The position numbers and the translations under genes were made by a program. Positions 42,001-52,400 of a stretch of 64,000 nucleotides of DNA are shown piece after piece. Source of the stretch: an uncultured Algibacter sp. (GTDB lineage Bacteria; Bacteroidota; Bacteroidia; Flavobacteriales; Flavobacteriaceae); contig NZ_CANMAU010000002.1 in the NCBI RefSeq assembly GCF_947495925.1, positions 248,001 through 312,000 of the forward strand, in the 5' to 3' direction. Within the stretch, counting starts at the first letter, position 1. Each line of letters opens with the position of its first letter. Under the pieces are notes generated by a model that saw only the letters and a program-made list of their open reading frames with translations, did no database searches and was not told the origin of the DNA.

Positions 42001-43947
42001 ATGCAGGAGTTAAAATTATCAGATTGGTTACCAACTACTAACAAAGAAGTGAAAATACGTGGTTGGGATGAACTAGACGTGATTTTGTTTAGCGGTGATG
42101 CTTATGTAGACCACCCATCGTTTGGGCCTGCCGTTATTGGTCGTATTTTAGAAAGTTATGGCTTGCGAGTTGCTCTTGTGCCGCAACCTAATGTAAATGA
42201 TAATCTTCAAGATTTTGTAAAACTAGGTGCTCCAAAATTATTCTTTGGAGTTACAGGTGGTTGTATGGACCCCATGATTAGCAATTACAATGCAAACAAA
42301 AAGCGCCGTGATAAGGATGCCTATACGCCAAATGGAGATATAGGATTTAGACCAGATTATGCAACCACAGTTTATTCGAAAATTTTAAAAGATAAGTGGC
42401 CTGATGTGCCCGTTTTAATAGGAGGTATTGAGGCATCTTTGCGTCGTGTAACGCATTACGATTACTGGAGTGATAAACTCATGCCGAGTATTTTAGAGAG
42501 CTCTAAGGCAGATATGCTAGTGTATGGAATGGGCGAGCAACCTTTGCGCGAGGTTGTGCGTTTGTTGCAGAAAGGGGTACCCTTTAGTAGCATTACAACC
42601 ATTAAACAGACCGCTATACTGTTAGATGCTGATGCTAAAGTACCTAAGAATAGTAATTGGGAGGATGTTGAAATTGTGTCGCATGAACGATGTTTAAAGG
42701 ATAAAAAAGCATATGCATCTAATTTTAAAACCATAGAACAGGAAAGTAATAAATTAGCAGCACGAAGAATTTTCCAAAAAGTAGGGGATAAGACTTTGAT
42801 GATTAACCCGCCTTTTCCAACAATGACTGAGGATGAAATTGACGCCTCTTTTGAATTACCATATACGCGTTTCCCACACCCGAAGTATAATAAGCGTGGA
42901 CCTATTCCAGCTTATGAAATGATTAAGTTTTCGATTAACATCCACCGAGGGTGTTTTGGTGGTTGTAGTTTTTGTACCATTTCGGCACATCAAGGAAAGT
43001 TTATCGCATCCCGTAGCCAAGAATCTGTATTACGCGAAGTTGATACAGTTGCAAATATGCCAGATTTTAAAGGATATTTGTCTGATATCGGTGGGCCTAG
43101 TGCTAATATGTACAAAATGAAAGGCAAAGTACAGTCTATATGTGATAAATGTGTTGCACCTTCTTGTATTTCACCTGTAATTTGTAGTAATCTTGATACA
43201 TCTCATAAACCATTAACTGAATTATATCAGGCTGTTGATAGTCATCCTAAAATTAAGAAATCATTTATTGGTAGCGGTATCAGGCATGATATGTTGGTGC
43301 CAGAATTTAATAAGAATGCAGACCCGAAGGAGCTAGATGATTACACTGAAGAAGTGATGACTAAGCACGTTTCGGGGCGTTTAAAAGTTGCTCCAGAACA
43401 TACTAGTGATCCTGTTTTGAAATTGATGCGTAAACCCTCTTTTAGTTACTTCCATAAGTTTAAAGAGCGTTTTGATAAAATCAATATTAAGAAGGGACTA
43501 AAGTTACAGTTGATTCCTTATTTTATTTCGAATCATCCAGCTTGTGAAGCCGAAGATATGGCTAATCTTGCTGCTGAAACTAAAGATATGGGCTTTCAGT
43601 TAGAGCAAGTGCAAGGTTTTACACCAACGCCTATGACGGTGGCAACCGTAATATATTATAGTGGCTACCATCCATACACACTTAAAAAAGTGAATACACC
43701 TAAAACGCGTAAAGAGAAAGATGAACAACACCGTTTTTTCTTTTGGTATAAGGATGAAAATAAGGCATGGATAAAAAATACTTTGAATAAACTTGGGCGT
43801 CAAGATTTGTTAGAGGTATTGCTTCCTAAGAAAGAAGAGAAATGGCGTAAAAATAAACCTGGGAAACCAAAACATACTTTTGATGATGCGGTGCCTTTTA
43901 ATCAACGCAAAAAGAAGGCTAAGTTTAGGAGTAAGAAGAAGAGGTAG
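42001..43947 (+). CDS. ygiQ: YgiQ family radical SAM protein
   Basis: 648 aa. Radical SAM enzyme of the UPF0313 family with unassigned reaction. An N-terminal B12-binding-like region (LFSGDAYVDHPSFGPAVIGRILESYG) precedes the radical SAM core, where the cluster motif HRGCFGGCSFCTISAHQG (CxxxCxxC) lies near residue 316. Further family features include extra cysteines CDKCVAPSCISPVICSN, LKVAPEHTSDPVLKLMRKP and the C-terminal Lys-rich tail. Its stop codon is 2 bp from the polA stop on the other strand, leaving no space for an ordinary terminator between the convergent genes. Confidence 0.95.
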   Translation: MQELKLSDWLPTTNKEVKIRGWDELDVILFSGDAYVDHPSFGPAVIGRILESYGLRVALVPQPNVNDNLQDFVKLGAPKLFFGVTGGCMDPMISNYNANKKRRDKDAYTPNGDIGFRPDYATTVYSKILKDKWPDVPVLIGGIEASLRRVTHYDYWSDKLMPSILESSKADMLVYGMGEQPLREVVRLLQKGVPFSSITTIKQTAILLDADAKVPKNSNWEDVEIVSHERCLKDKKAYASNFKTIEQESNKLAARRIFQKVGDKTLMINPPFPTMTEDEIDASFELPYTRFPHPKYNKRGPIPAYEMIKFSINIHRGCFGGCSFCTISAHQGKFIASRSQESVLREVDTVANMPDFKGYLSDIGGPSANMYKMKGKVQSICDKCVAPSCISPVICSNLDTSHKPLTELYQAVDSHPKIKKSFIGSGIRHDMLVPEFNKNADPKELDDYTEEVMTKHVSGRLKVAPEHTSDPVLKLMRKPSFSYFHKFKERFDKINIKKGLKLQLIPYFISNHPACEAEDMANLAAETKDMGFQLEQVQGFTPTPMTVATVIYYSGYHPYTLKKVNTPKTRKEKDEQHRFFFWYKDENKAWIKNTLNKLGRQDLLEVLLPKKEEKWRKNKPGKPKHTFDDAVPFNQRKKKAKFRSKKKR

Positions 43948-43949
43948 GT

Positions 43950-46796
43950 TTAATGTGCTTCTAGCCAATTATCACCCATGTCAAAATCAACATCTAAAGG
44001 CACTTCTAATTTATAAGCATTTTCCATTTCTGTTTTCACCAAAGTTTTTATAGACTCAATTTCAGATTTATGCACATCAAAAACCAATTCATCATGCACT
44101 TGTAAAAGCATTTTGGTTTTATAATGACCTTCTTGAAGCTTGTTGTAAATATTAATCATGGCTATTTTAATAATGTCTGCAGCACTTCCCTGTATAGGTG
44201 CGTTTACAGCATTGCGTTCTGCGGCACCGCGAACCACTGCATTTCTAGAATTAATATCTTTTAAATAACGGCGACGGCCTAAAACAGTTTGCACGTAGCC
44301 ATTATCACGAGCAAAATCTACTTGTTCACTCATGTAAGCTCGTAATTTAGGGTATGTAGCGTAATAAGTGTCAATTAATTCTTTGGCTTCTCCTCTAGAT
44401 AAATCCGTTTGGTTGCTTAATCCAAAAGCAGAAACACCATAGACAATACCAAAGTTTACGGTTTTTGCATTACTACGCTGTTCTCGTGTTACATCTTCGA
44501 TAGAGACATCAAATACTTTTGAAGCGGTAGATGCATGAATGTCTTCCCCATTTTTAAATGCTGAAATCATCGTTTCTTCTTCACTTAATGCGGCAATAAT
44601 GCGGAGTTCTATTTGTGAATAATCGGCAGCTAATAAGGTGTAGCTTTCATCACGTGGAATAAACGCTTTTCTAACTTGTCGTCCACGTTCCGTTCTAATT
44701 GGGATGTTCTGTAAATTAGGATTGTTGCTACTTAAACGCCCTGTGGCAGCCACGGTTTGCATATAGTCCGTATGAACTCGTCCTGTTGCTTCTTCAACCT
44801 GAGTTGGAAGTGCATCAACATAAGTACTTTTTAATTTTGATAAACCTCTAAAGTCTAAAATATTCTGAACAATTTCATGATCTTTGGCTAAGTAGCTTAG
44901 AATATCTTCTCCAGTTTTATATTGTCCTGTTTTGGTTTTTTTAGGTTTATCAACCAATTTTAATTTTTCAAACAAAATAACACCTAATTGTTTTGGTGAT
45001 GCAATATTGAATTCTTCGCCAGCTGCATCATAAATACGTTTTTCAAGGTTTACAATATCTGTGTTTAATTCCTCTGATAAATTATTTAAAAAATCTTTAT
45101 CTAAATTAATGCCTTCTAATTCCATGGCCGCTAAAACACGTAGTAACGGAACTTCAATGTCATTAAACAGTTTTTGGGTATTAGCTTCTCCTAATTCCTT
45201 TTGAAAATGTTCTTTTAACTGCAATGTAATATCGGCATCTTCAACAGCATATTCTGTCTGTTTTTCTAAAGGAACCTCTCGCATTGATAATTGATTCTTT
45301 CCTTTTTTACCAATCAATTCTGTTATAGAAATAGGCGTATAATTTAAATAAGTCTCTGCCAAAACATCCATATTATGGCGCATATCTGGATTAATCAGAT
45401 AATGTGCTAGCATGGTATCAAACAATTTGCCTCTTACATCTACATTATATTTTGCTAAAACTTTAATATCGTATTTTAAATTTTGACCAACTTTCTCGAT
45501 AGCTTCGCTTTCAAAAAATGGACGCAATTGCTCGATTAGTTCCTGAGTTTCATTTTTATTCTCTGGAAAAGGCATGTAAAACCCTTTGCCAACTTCCCAA
45601 GAAAAAGCAATACCAACCAGTTCTGCTGTTAGTGGGTTTAGTCCAGTAGTTTCAGTATCAAAACAAACAGAAGATTGATTCATCAAATTTTTAATAAACA
45701 ACTTAGTTGCCATACCAGGTGCTATACTTTGGTAAAAATGAGATGTGGTTTCGGCAGTTTTTCTTCTGTGTTCAGAAACAACTTCAGCTTCATTAGAAGG
45801 ATCTGCTCCAAATAATGAAAATTGACCAGCACCAGCAGATTTAGTTTCTTTAGGCGTTGGTTTTGATTCCGTTTCTTCTGAAGTTTTAGTGGTTTTATTT
45901 GTTTTGGGCGTTTCAACAGAAAAGGTTTTTATAAAATTATCCGTTAAACGTCTAAACTCTAGATTTTGAAATATCTCTTTTACTTTTTCAATATCAGGTT
46001 GATCTAATTCAAAGTCTTTAGCATTAAATTCCACAGGAACATCAAGCATAATAGTTGCTAGTTTTTTAGATAGCAATCCTAATTCACCATTAGCCTCAAC
46101 TTTCTCTTTCATTTTACCTTTAAGCTGATCAGTATTGGCTAGTAAACCTTCCATACTGCCAAATTGTGCTAAAAACTTTTTGGCTGTTTTATCTCCAACT
46201 CCTGGTAAACCGGGGATGTTATCACTAGCATCTCCCATCATACCTAAGTAATCAATTACTTGTAATGGGTCAGTAACCTCAAACTTTTTCTGAACTTCAG
46301 GAATGCCCCAAGTTTCATAACCACCACCAAAAACAGGGCGGTACATAAAAATATTTTCGGAAACCAATTGTGCAAAATCCTTATCTGGTGTTACCATAAA
46401 GGTTTTATAACCTGCTTTTTCAGCTTGTTTAGAAAGGGTCCCTATAACATCATCAGCTTCATAACCCTCCTTTACCATAATAGGAATATGCATGGCTTTC
46501 AAAATCTCATAAATATATGGGACAGCAGTTTTTATGCCTTCAGGAGTTTCATCTCTGTTGGCTTTGTATGCTTCGTACATTTCAACACGATCGGAACTTC
46601 CTCCTTTATCAAAACACACTGCTAAATGATCTGGGCGCTCACGTTTTATAACGTCTAATAACGAGTTCATAAACCCCATTATGGCAGAAGTGTCTTCTCC
46701 TTTTGAATTAATTCGCGGGTTTTTTATAAAAGCATAATATCCTCGAAAAATTAAGGCGTAGGCATCAACTAAAAAAAGGCGTTTTTGATCTGACAT
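43950..46796 (-). CDS. polA: DNA polymerase I
   Basis: 948 aa with all three activities predicted. N-terminal 5'-3' exonuclease (about 1-290: LVDAYALIFRGYYAF, TPDKDFAQLV, GLPGVGDKTAKKFL), then a low-complexity Lys/Thr/Glu linker, a 3'-5' proofreading domain with intact Asp/Glu in VCFDTETTGLNP and a polymerase domain with motif A AADYSQIELRI, motif B region RSNAKTVNFGIVYG and motif C QVHDELVFDV. A promoter box lies 22 bp upstream. Used in Okazaki fragment processing and repair. Confidence 0.98.
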   Translation of the reverse strand: MSDQKRLFLVDAYALIFRGYYAFIKNPRINSKGEDTSAIMGFMNSLLDVIKRERPDHLAVCFDKGGSSDRVEMYEAYKANRDETPEGIKTAVPYIYEILKAMHIPIMVKEGYEADDVIGTLSKQAEKAGYKTFMVTPDKDFAQLVSENIFMYRPVFGGGYETWGIPEVQKKFEVTDPLQVIDYLGMMGDASDNIPGLPGVGDKTAKKFLAQFGSMEGLLANTDQLKGKMKEKVEANGELGLLSKKLATIMLDVPVEFNAKDFELDQPDIEKVKEIFQNLEFRRLTDNFIKTFSVETPKTNKTTKTSEETESKPTPKETKSAGAGQFSLFGADPSNEAEVVSEHRRKTAETTSHFYQSIAPGMATKLFIKNLMNQSSVCFDTETTGLNPLTAELVGIAFSWEVGKGFYMPFPENKNETQELIEQLRPFFESEAIEKVGQNLKYDIKVLAKYNVDVRGKLFDTMLAHYLINPDMRHNMDVLAETYLNYTPISITELIGKKGKNQLSMREVPLEKQTEYAVEDADITLQLKEHFQKELGEANTQKLFNDIEVPLLRVLAAMELEGINLDKDFLNNLSEELNTDIVNLEKRIYDAAGEEFNIASPKQLGVILFEKLKLVDKPKKTKTGQYKTGEDILSYLAKDHEIVQNILDFRGLSKLKSTYVDALPTQVEEATGRVHTDYMQTVAATGRLSSNNPNLQNIPIRTERGRQVRKAFIPRDESYTLLAADYSQIELRIIAALSEEETMISAFKNGEDIHASTASKVFDVSIEDVTREQRSNAKTVNFGIVYGVSAFGLSNQTDLSRGEAKELIDTYYATYPKLRAYMSEQVDFARDNGYVQTVLGRRRYLKDINSRNAVVRGAAERNAVNAPIQGSAADIIKIAMINIYNKLQEGHYKTKMLLQVHDELVFDVHKSEIESIKTLVKTEMENAYKLEVPLDVDFDMGDNWLEAH

Positions 46797-46818
46797 TTTA
46801 AGTGTTTTGATAGAAAAC

Positions 46819-46826
46819 CAAATCTA
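46819..46826 (-). promoter_or_regulatory. -7 box of polA (TAGATTTG)
   Basis: The minus strand reads TAGATTTG, matching TAnnTTTG, about 22 bp before the polA start codon. Confidence 0.5.
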
Positions 46827-46944
46827 CAAAAACTAAATCGTAAAAAGGAATCAATGCTTAATTGGATTTTGAAAATCAAGCAGACGTATTCTTAACAATT
46901 AGTTAAATAAAAATTAGTAATCAGTTATTGGAATAGAATACCAT

Positions 46945-46952
46945 TATATTTG
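46945..46952 (+). promoter_or_regulatory. -7 box of the metallophosphoesterase gene (TATATTTG)
   Basis: TATATTTG overlaps the TTG start proposed at 46950 by the ORF track, so translation should begin at the ATG 46968. Confidence 0.55.
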
Positions 46953-46967
46953 GTTAAAAAAAGAAAT

Positions 46968-48203
46968 ATGTTACGTTGGGTAATTTTTATTGGGGTTTTT
47001 CTAGTTATGGATTTTTATGCGTTTCAAGCATTCAAAACTGTAACAAAAAACAATTGGCTTCAAATTATATACTGGTTAATTACCTTCTTGGTTATCGGTA
47101 ATTTTATTTATAGTTATTACGGTTTTGATAGAAGTGATGGGTTTTCTCATGGTCATGCCTATGCTTTTGGGTTTTTCATCGCGCTTCTGGTCCCAAAGAT
47201 GATTTTATTAGGTGTTATGTTTGCTGAAGACGTGTTTAGAGTTCCGCAAGCTATTTACAGATATTTTACCGAAGGTAGTGTAGCTAAAGGTAACTATTTT
47301 GCGTCTAGAAGACAGTTTATTAGTAAGATAGCTTTAGGTATTGCTGCTATCCCGTTAGCATCAATTATTTATGGCATTTATAAAGGGAAGTACAATTACA
47401 AAGTTTTAAAATATACTTTGAGTTTTGAAGATTTGCCCGAAGCTTTTGATAGCTATAAGTTGACCCAGATTAGCGATATTCATTCTGGGAGTTTTGATAA
47501 TATGGATAAGGTAAAATATGCTGTAGATTTAATAAACGAACAACAAAGTGATGTGATTTTATTCACAGGAGATATTGTAAACAATAAAGTAGAAGAGTTA
47601 GTGCCGTATAAAGAGGTGTTTAATAAATTAAAAGCCAAAGATGGTTTGTATTCTGTGCTCGGTAATCATGATTATGGCGATTATGTGAATTGGGAATCTG
47701 AAGATGCTAAGCATCAAAACTTGGAGGATTTGAAAAGCCTACAAAAAGAAATCGGGTTTAATTTGTTATTGAATGAGAGTAAATTTATAGAAAAAAACGG
47801 CGAACGTATAGCACTAGTTGGTGTTGAAAATTGGGGCGCTGGAGGATTTAAAAAAGCAGGTGACTTAAAAAAAGCAGCTCAGAATATTGAAGCAAATGAT
47901 TTTAAAATATTGATGAGTCATGATCCGTCTCATTGGGAAAAAGAAGTTATTCAAGATGATTACCATTACCACTTAACGCTAAGCGGGCATACACATGGGA
48001 TGCAATTTGGTATTGAGATTCCAGGGTGGTTTAAATGGAGCCCTGTAAAATGGCGTTATAAGTATTGGGCAGGTATTTATAAAGAGATGGGGCAGTACAT
48101 AAATGTAAATAGGGGGTTTGGCTATTTGGCATTTCCTGGGCGTGTAGGGATATGGCCAGAAATTACGGTTATAGAACTGAAGAAAGGTATAGTAAATTCA
48201 TAA
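46968..48203 (+). CDS. Membrane metallophosphoesterase with internal twin-arginine motif
   Basis: 411 aa from ATG 46968. Three membrane helices (about 4-23, 32-50, 66-86) are followed by FASRRQFISKIALG (Arg114-Arg115) and a fourth helix (about 121-137). The calcineurin-like phosphoesterase domain occupies the rest with complete metal motifs: QISDIHSGS, FTGDIVNN, LGNHDYGDY, ILMSHDPSHWE and LSGHTHGMQFG. The YkuE-like group is Tat-exported, which fits the SRRxF motif and would place the catalytic domain outside the cytoplasm. Substrate unknown; cell-envelope lipid or nucleotide substrates are possible. Confidence 0.9.
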   Translation: MLRWVIFIGVFLVMDFYAFQAFKTVTKNNWLQIIYWLITFLVIGNFIYSYYGFDRSDGFSHGHAYAFGFFIALLVPKMILLGVMFAEDVFRVPQAIYRYFTEGSVAKGNYFASRRQFISKIALGIAAIPLASIIYGIYKGKYNYKVLKYTLSFEDLPEAFDSYKLTQISDIHSGSFDNMDKVKYAVDLINEQQSDVILFTGDIVNNKVEELVPYKEVFNKLKAKDGLYSVLGNHDYGDYVNWESEDAKHQNLEDLKSLQKEIGFNLLLNESKFIEKNGERIALVGVENWGAGGFKKAGDLKKAAQNIEANDFKILMSHDPSHWEKEVIQDDYHYHLTLSGHTHGMQFGIEIPGWFKWSPVKWRYKYWAGIYKEMGQYINVNRGFGYLAFPGRVGIWPEITVIELKKGIVNS

Positions 48204-48309
48204 TTAGCATTATACCTTGCAGTTATGAAGAAAATGCTTATTTTTATAGAGGTACATTGCCTAAGTACAGATATAGCCTGGGCTTAAATTATTATATCAA
48301 AAAAAAGTG

Positions 48310-48317
48310 TAGGTTTG
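48310..48317 (+). promoter_or_regulatory. -7 box of the thioredoxin-fold gene (TAGGTTTG)
   Basis: TAGGTTTG matches TAnnTTTG, 32 bp before the ATG at 48350. Confidence 0.45.
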
Positions 48318-48349
48318 TATAAGTGTACTTGATTAATAAACAATAAAGT

Positions 48350-48646
48350 ATGTCAAAATTTGGGGAACTTATAGATGTTGAAATTCCAGTATTGTTAGAT
48401 TTCTATACAGAATGGAATGATCAATCGGAGCAGATGCATTTGGTTTTAAGAGATGTTGCAGCTGCTCTAGGAGACAAGGCTAAAGTGATAAAAATTGATG
48501 TTGAAAAAAATCAAGAATTGGCCGAAGCTTTACGAGTAAAAACACTTCCAACTTTAATTATTTATAAGGGAGGTGAGATGAAATGGCGCCAAAGTGGTGA
48601 GCAAGATGCCAACACGCTTATTGGTATTATTCAGGATTACATTTAA
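48350..48646 (+). CDS. Thioredoxin-fold protein lacking the CxxC active site
   Basis: 98 aa with the full thioredoxin secondary-structure pattern: LLDFYTEWNDQSEQMHLVLRD at the place of the WCxxC helix, VIKIDVEKNQELAEALRVK, the cis-Pro loop LPTLIIYKGGEMKWRQSG and terminal helix. The usual WCGPC is replaced by WNDQSEQ, and no cysteine occurs anywhere in the protein, so classical disulfide exchange is impossible. A structural or regulatory role is likely. It stands alone between the phosphoesterase and the convergent deacetylase gene. Confidence 0.85.
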   Translation: MSKFGELIDVEIPVLLDFYTEWNDQSEQMHLVLRDVAAALGDKAKVIKIDVEKNQELAEALRVKTLPTLIIYKGGEMKWRQSGEQDANTLIGIIQDYI

Positions 48647-48707
48647 ATTTTTTTGATATTTTCTTTACCCAGAATTTATTTTCAGAATTGGTCGACCTTG
48701 CTGTAGT

Positions 48708-48737
48708 GGTGTTTTTTAAGGCCCTTTAATAAACACC
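48708..48737. terminator. Hairpin between convergent thioredoxin-fold and deacetylase genes
   Basis: GGTGTTTTTTAAGG pairs with CCTTTAATAAACACC with one mismatch or bulge. The U-tracts are poor, so termination is only probable. Confidence 0.5.
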
Positions 48738-48766
48738 TTGTTCTTTATAGCAAAAGTCTTACTTTA

Positions 48767-49420
48767 TTAAATAGAAGAATTTAACGATTTAAAACGGTAT
48801 CCTTTACGGCTAAAATGTTTCAATACTTTTGGTAGTGCGTATTGCAGGTTTTTTGAAGCTTTTACGCTATCATGAAACACAATAATACTGCCCTTAGATG
48901 CTTTTGTTAAAACATTATTTAGGCAGGTTTCTTTATTAATAGATGCTTCCCAATCAAAAGACAACACATCCCACATAACAATCTTATAGCCTAAGGCTAT
49001 AAGATGCTTGCCTTGTTTAGGTGTTATTTGGCCATATGGCGGTCTGAATAATTTAGTGCTTTCTAAGTTTTGTGTTTGATTATCAATAGTGGCTTTGCCT
49101 TCAGCAATATTGTTTAAATAATCTTTAGCTTTGGTTTTCCAACCTTTTATATGGTTTTGTGTGTGATTACCAATAGCATGACCAGCAGCTAAGGTGTTCT
49201 GGAAAATATCGGGGTGTTTTTCAATATTATCTCCTATACAAAAAAAGGTCGCTTTAGCGTTGTATTCTTTTAAAACGTCTAAAGTCCAATTTGTAATTTT
49301 AGGAGTTGGCCCATCATCAAAAGTTAAATAAATAACTTTCTCTTTTGTTGCAATGTCCCAAATATAATTTGGGAACATTTTTTTTGCAACAATAGGTGTT
49401 TTTATTGGTGTTAAGGTCAT
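48767..49420 (-). CDS. Polysaccharide deacetylase (NodB domain)
   Basis: 217 aa carbohydrate esterase family 4 protein removing N- or O-acetyl groups from a cell-wall or other polysaccharide. Catalytic motifs are intact: TFDDGP (motif 1), HAIGNHTQNH (motif 2, His pair), RPPYGQ (motif 3), WDVLSFDWE (motif 4) and IIVFHDS (motif 5). No signal peptide is evident, so it may be cytoplasmic or exported by an unusual route. It lies 16 bp downstream of the DUF2723 protein gene and is probably cotranscribed, hinting at a joint role in surface glycans. Confidence 0.93.
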   Translation of the reverse strand: MTLTPIKTPIVAKKMFPNYIWDIATKEKVIYLTFDDGPTPKITNWTLDVLKEYNAKATFFCIGDNIEKHPDIFQNTLAAGHAIGNHTQNHIKGWKTKAKDYLNNIAEGKATIDNQTQNLESTKLFRPPYGQITPKQGKHLIALGYKIVMWDVLSFDWEASINKETCLNNVLTKASKGSIIVFHDSVKASKNLQYALPKVLKHFSRKGYRFKSLNSSI

Positions 49421-49436
49421 GCCTTAATCCTAATTT

Positions 49437-52400
49437 TTAATTTGAAGAATCACTTTCTAATTGTAATCCCGCATCCGTTGGGATATCTAAATCGGGTTGT
49501 ACACGAGTTTCTTCGGGTTCGTCACCATAGAAATGTTTAAAAGATCTTAAGTGGTTGTTGAATATATCACCTTCGGTTTCAGCAAACTCAATATCATATC
49601 TAACCAAAACATCTATTAAGCCTTTGTATCGTTGTATGTCCGTATAAATATCTTCGAACAGGCGTTCTTGGTCGTCAATTTTTAAATTGCTATAATAAGT
49701 TAAGTTTTCTTGATATTTATTAGCAACGTCTTTAAATAAACGCTGAGCTTTTTCCTTATTTCCAACTTCATAATAGGTCGTAATATATGGTTCTAAAAGC
49801 GTATAGTATCCAAAATATTCAACAGGCATGTTAAGCATGGCAACATCAGCTATTTCCTCAGCCTTATCTAGTTTATCTTCATTTATTAATTGTTCTGATA
49901 AGCGCGCTAGGTTACCTCTATAAGTAATTGAGTTTTTGCGCGTTTCAACATCATGATAGATATCTGGACTTCCACTATTACCCCAATCCCAACTCTTAAC
50001 TTTATCATACATTAAATCGCTATCAACACGTCCCATATCAAAAGGGTTTGCTCTATCAACAGGAGTTTTAATAGGAACAAGTTTATAACACATACCATCT
50101 AATTGAAGGTAGTCTTTCATCCAAATATAGTCGTCATCCCCAAAACTTCCTCCGGTAAAATAGATAGGTCGTTTCCATTCATTATTGGCAACAATATCTA
50201 GCATTAAAAGTCTATTCTTATACAAGGCGCCTCCAGTAACCTCAATATCAATAAAAGGTACAATTTTATCAGCATCCTCAGGTTTCACTATACCAGAATT
50301 TAAAGCGTTTTCCTTGTTAACTGGTAGTCGCAAATTTCGTGTAGGCATATAGGTAGCGTTGGCATCTTGACTTCTAACTTTTGTCATATCTACACCTTGC
50401 TTTTGTAATACGTATTTGTACTTTGTTCTAGGCTTATCACTTGCAACAAAATTAAGGAACTTCTTAACACTAATTGTGTCAGGTATTACGGGTTGGATAA
50501 TAATGTAGTCGTTGGTGCCGTATTTATATAAATCGTGTGTTAATTGAGAAGGTATAGGATCACTCTCATAAGCTTTACGTTTCATTTGGTCAATATACCA
50601 ATCGGTTTGAAACAAGCTTGTGTTTACTACGCGTACATCTGTTCTATAGCCTTCAATCTCTTGAGCGTACCAAAGCGCAAAGGTGTCATTATCACCAATT
50701 GTAAACAAAATGGCGTTTTTAGCACAAGAGTCTAAGTACATTTTAGCCATAGCTCGGGCAGTATATTTATCAGATCTGTCATGGTCATCCCAATTATTGG
50801 CAGCCATGATTGTTGGTACTAATAATAAGCAAGCCACAGTAATAATTGGAGCAGCTAATTTTTCTGGGAGGTATTTTTTAAGGGTATCGTAAATAGCGTA
50901 AACACCAAATCCAATCCATAAAGCAAATACGTAAAATGAACCGACTACGGAGTAATCGCGTTCTCTTGGTTCAAAAGGTCGCACGTTAGTATACACTTGA
51001 ATAGCAATTCCTGTGAATAAGAAAAAAACGAGCATAACCCAAAATCTGTTTTTGTCTTTATTGAAAAGAAAGAAAAAGCCAATAAGTCCCAGAATTAATG
51101 GTAGTAGATAGTATGTATTTCTTGCTTTATTGTTTACCACATCGCTAGGTAAATTGTCTTGAGAGAGTCCAAGGTGCCATTCGTCAATCGGTTTTATACC
51201 TGTAATCCAATTTCCATGATTGTCATACCGTCCTTGAATATCATCTTGCCTGCCAGAAAAATTCCACATAAAATAACGCCAGTACATATAGCCCAATTGA
51301 TATTCGAACATGTACATTATATTACTTGCTAGTGATGGTTTTTCAATTTCAATGTAGTCTTTAAATTTTTTTAAAAAGTTGTTATAATCTTCGTAATCAA
51401 TGCCGCCTCTAGCTACTTCATTTTTGAAATTAGAAACTGCAGTTCGCAATTCATTTTCCATTTGATAATCTGGCTTTAGCTTAAAGTCTAAGAAACCAGA
51501 GAACATCATATAATTTTCAGCATGTTCTGTGCTCCACATACGTGGCAGTAAAGAGGCGTGTTTTGAATTGTAATTTTGTTTCGCGTTTTTAAAATCATTT
51601 ACAACTACATATTCTCCTTTTTCTTCATCTTTTTCATATTTCGGTTTATCATCAATATAAGGGTTGTTGTCGTCTAAATAAGCATACTGATCTGTAAATT
51701 GAGGGCCAAAAAACAAATGTGTTTCCGGGTACTGCTCTAAATTGTAGTAAGCTAAAAGTTCTCGTGCACTCGAAGGATTGTTTTCATTTATAACAACATT
51801 TGCATTGGCACGAATAGGGAGCATGAGCCATGTTGAAAACCCTATAATAATAAAAGTAACACAAAGAATACCGGTGTTTAAATGCACATAGTTTTTTTGT
51901 CGTGTATATTTTAAAGCATAAAATATTAGAGCAACTAATGCAATTCCAGCAATAACAGATCCCGAGTTAAACGGAAGTCCTATAGTATTCACAAAAAATA
52001 TCTCAAATACACTAAAAATCTTTAGAAGATTAGGAGCTAAAAGCTTAAAAACAAATAATAAAACCCCTACAGATAAAGCATTGGCGATAATAAAGTTTTT
52101 AATAGTAATTTTTTTATAGTTTTTAAAGTAGTAGAGCAGTCCAATAGCTGGAATAGTTAGTAATCCCATAAAGTGAACTCCAAAAGAAAGCCCAATAATA
52201 AAGGCAATTAAAATAAGCCACCGGTTACCTCTTGGGTTATCCATATCTTGTTCCCAGCGTAGACCTAGCCAGAATAAGGCAGACATAATTAAAGTAGCCA
52301 TTGCGTATACTTCAGTTTCAACTGCATTAAACCAAAATGAATCTGTAAAGGTAAATGTTAAACTTCCTACTAAACCACTTCCTAAAATAGCCATAGCCTT

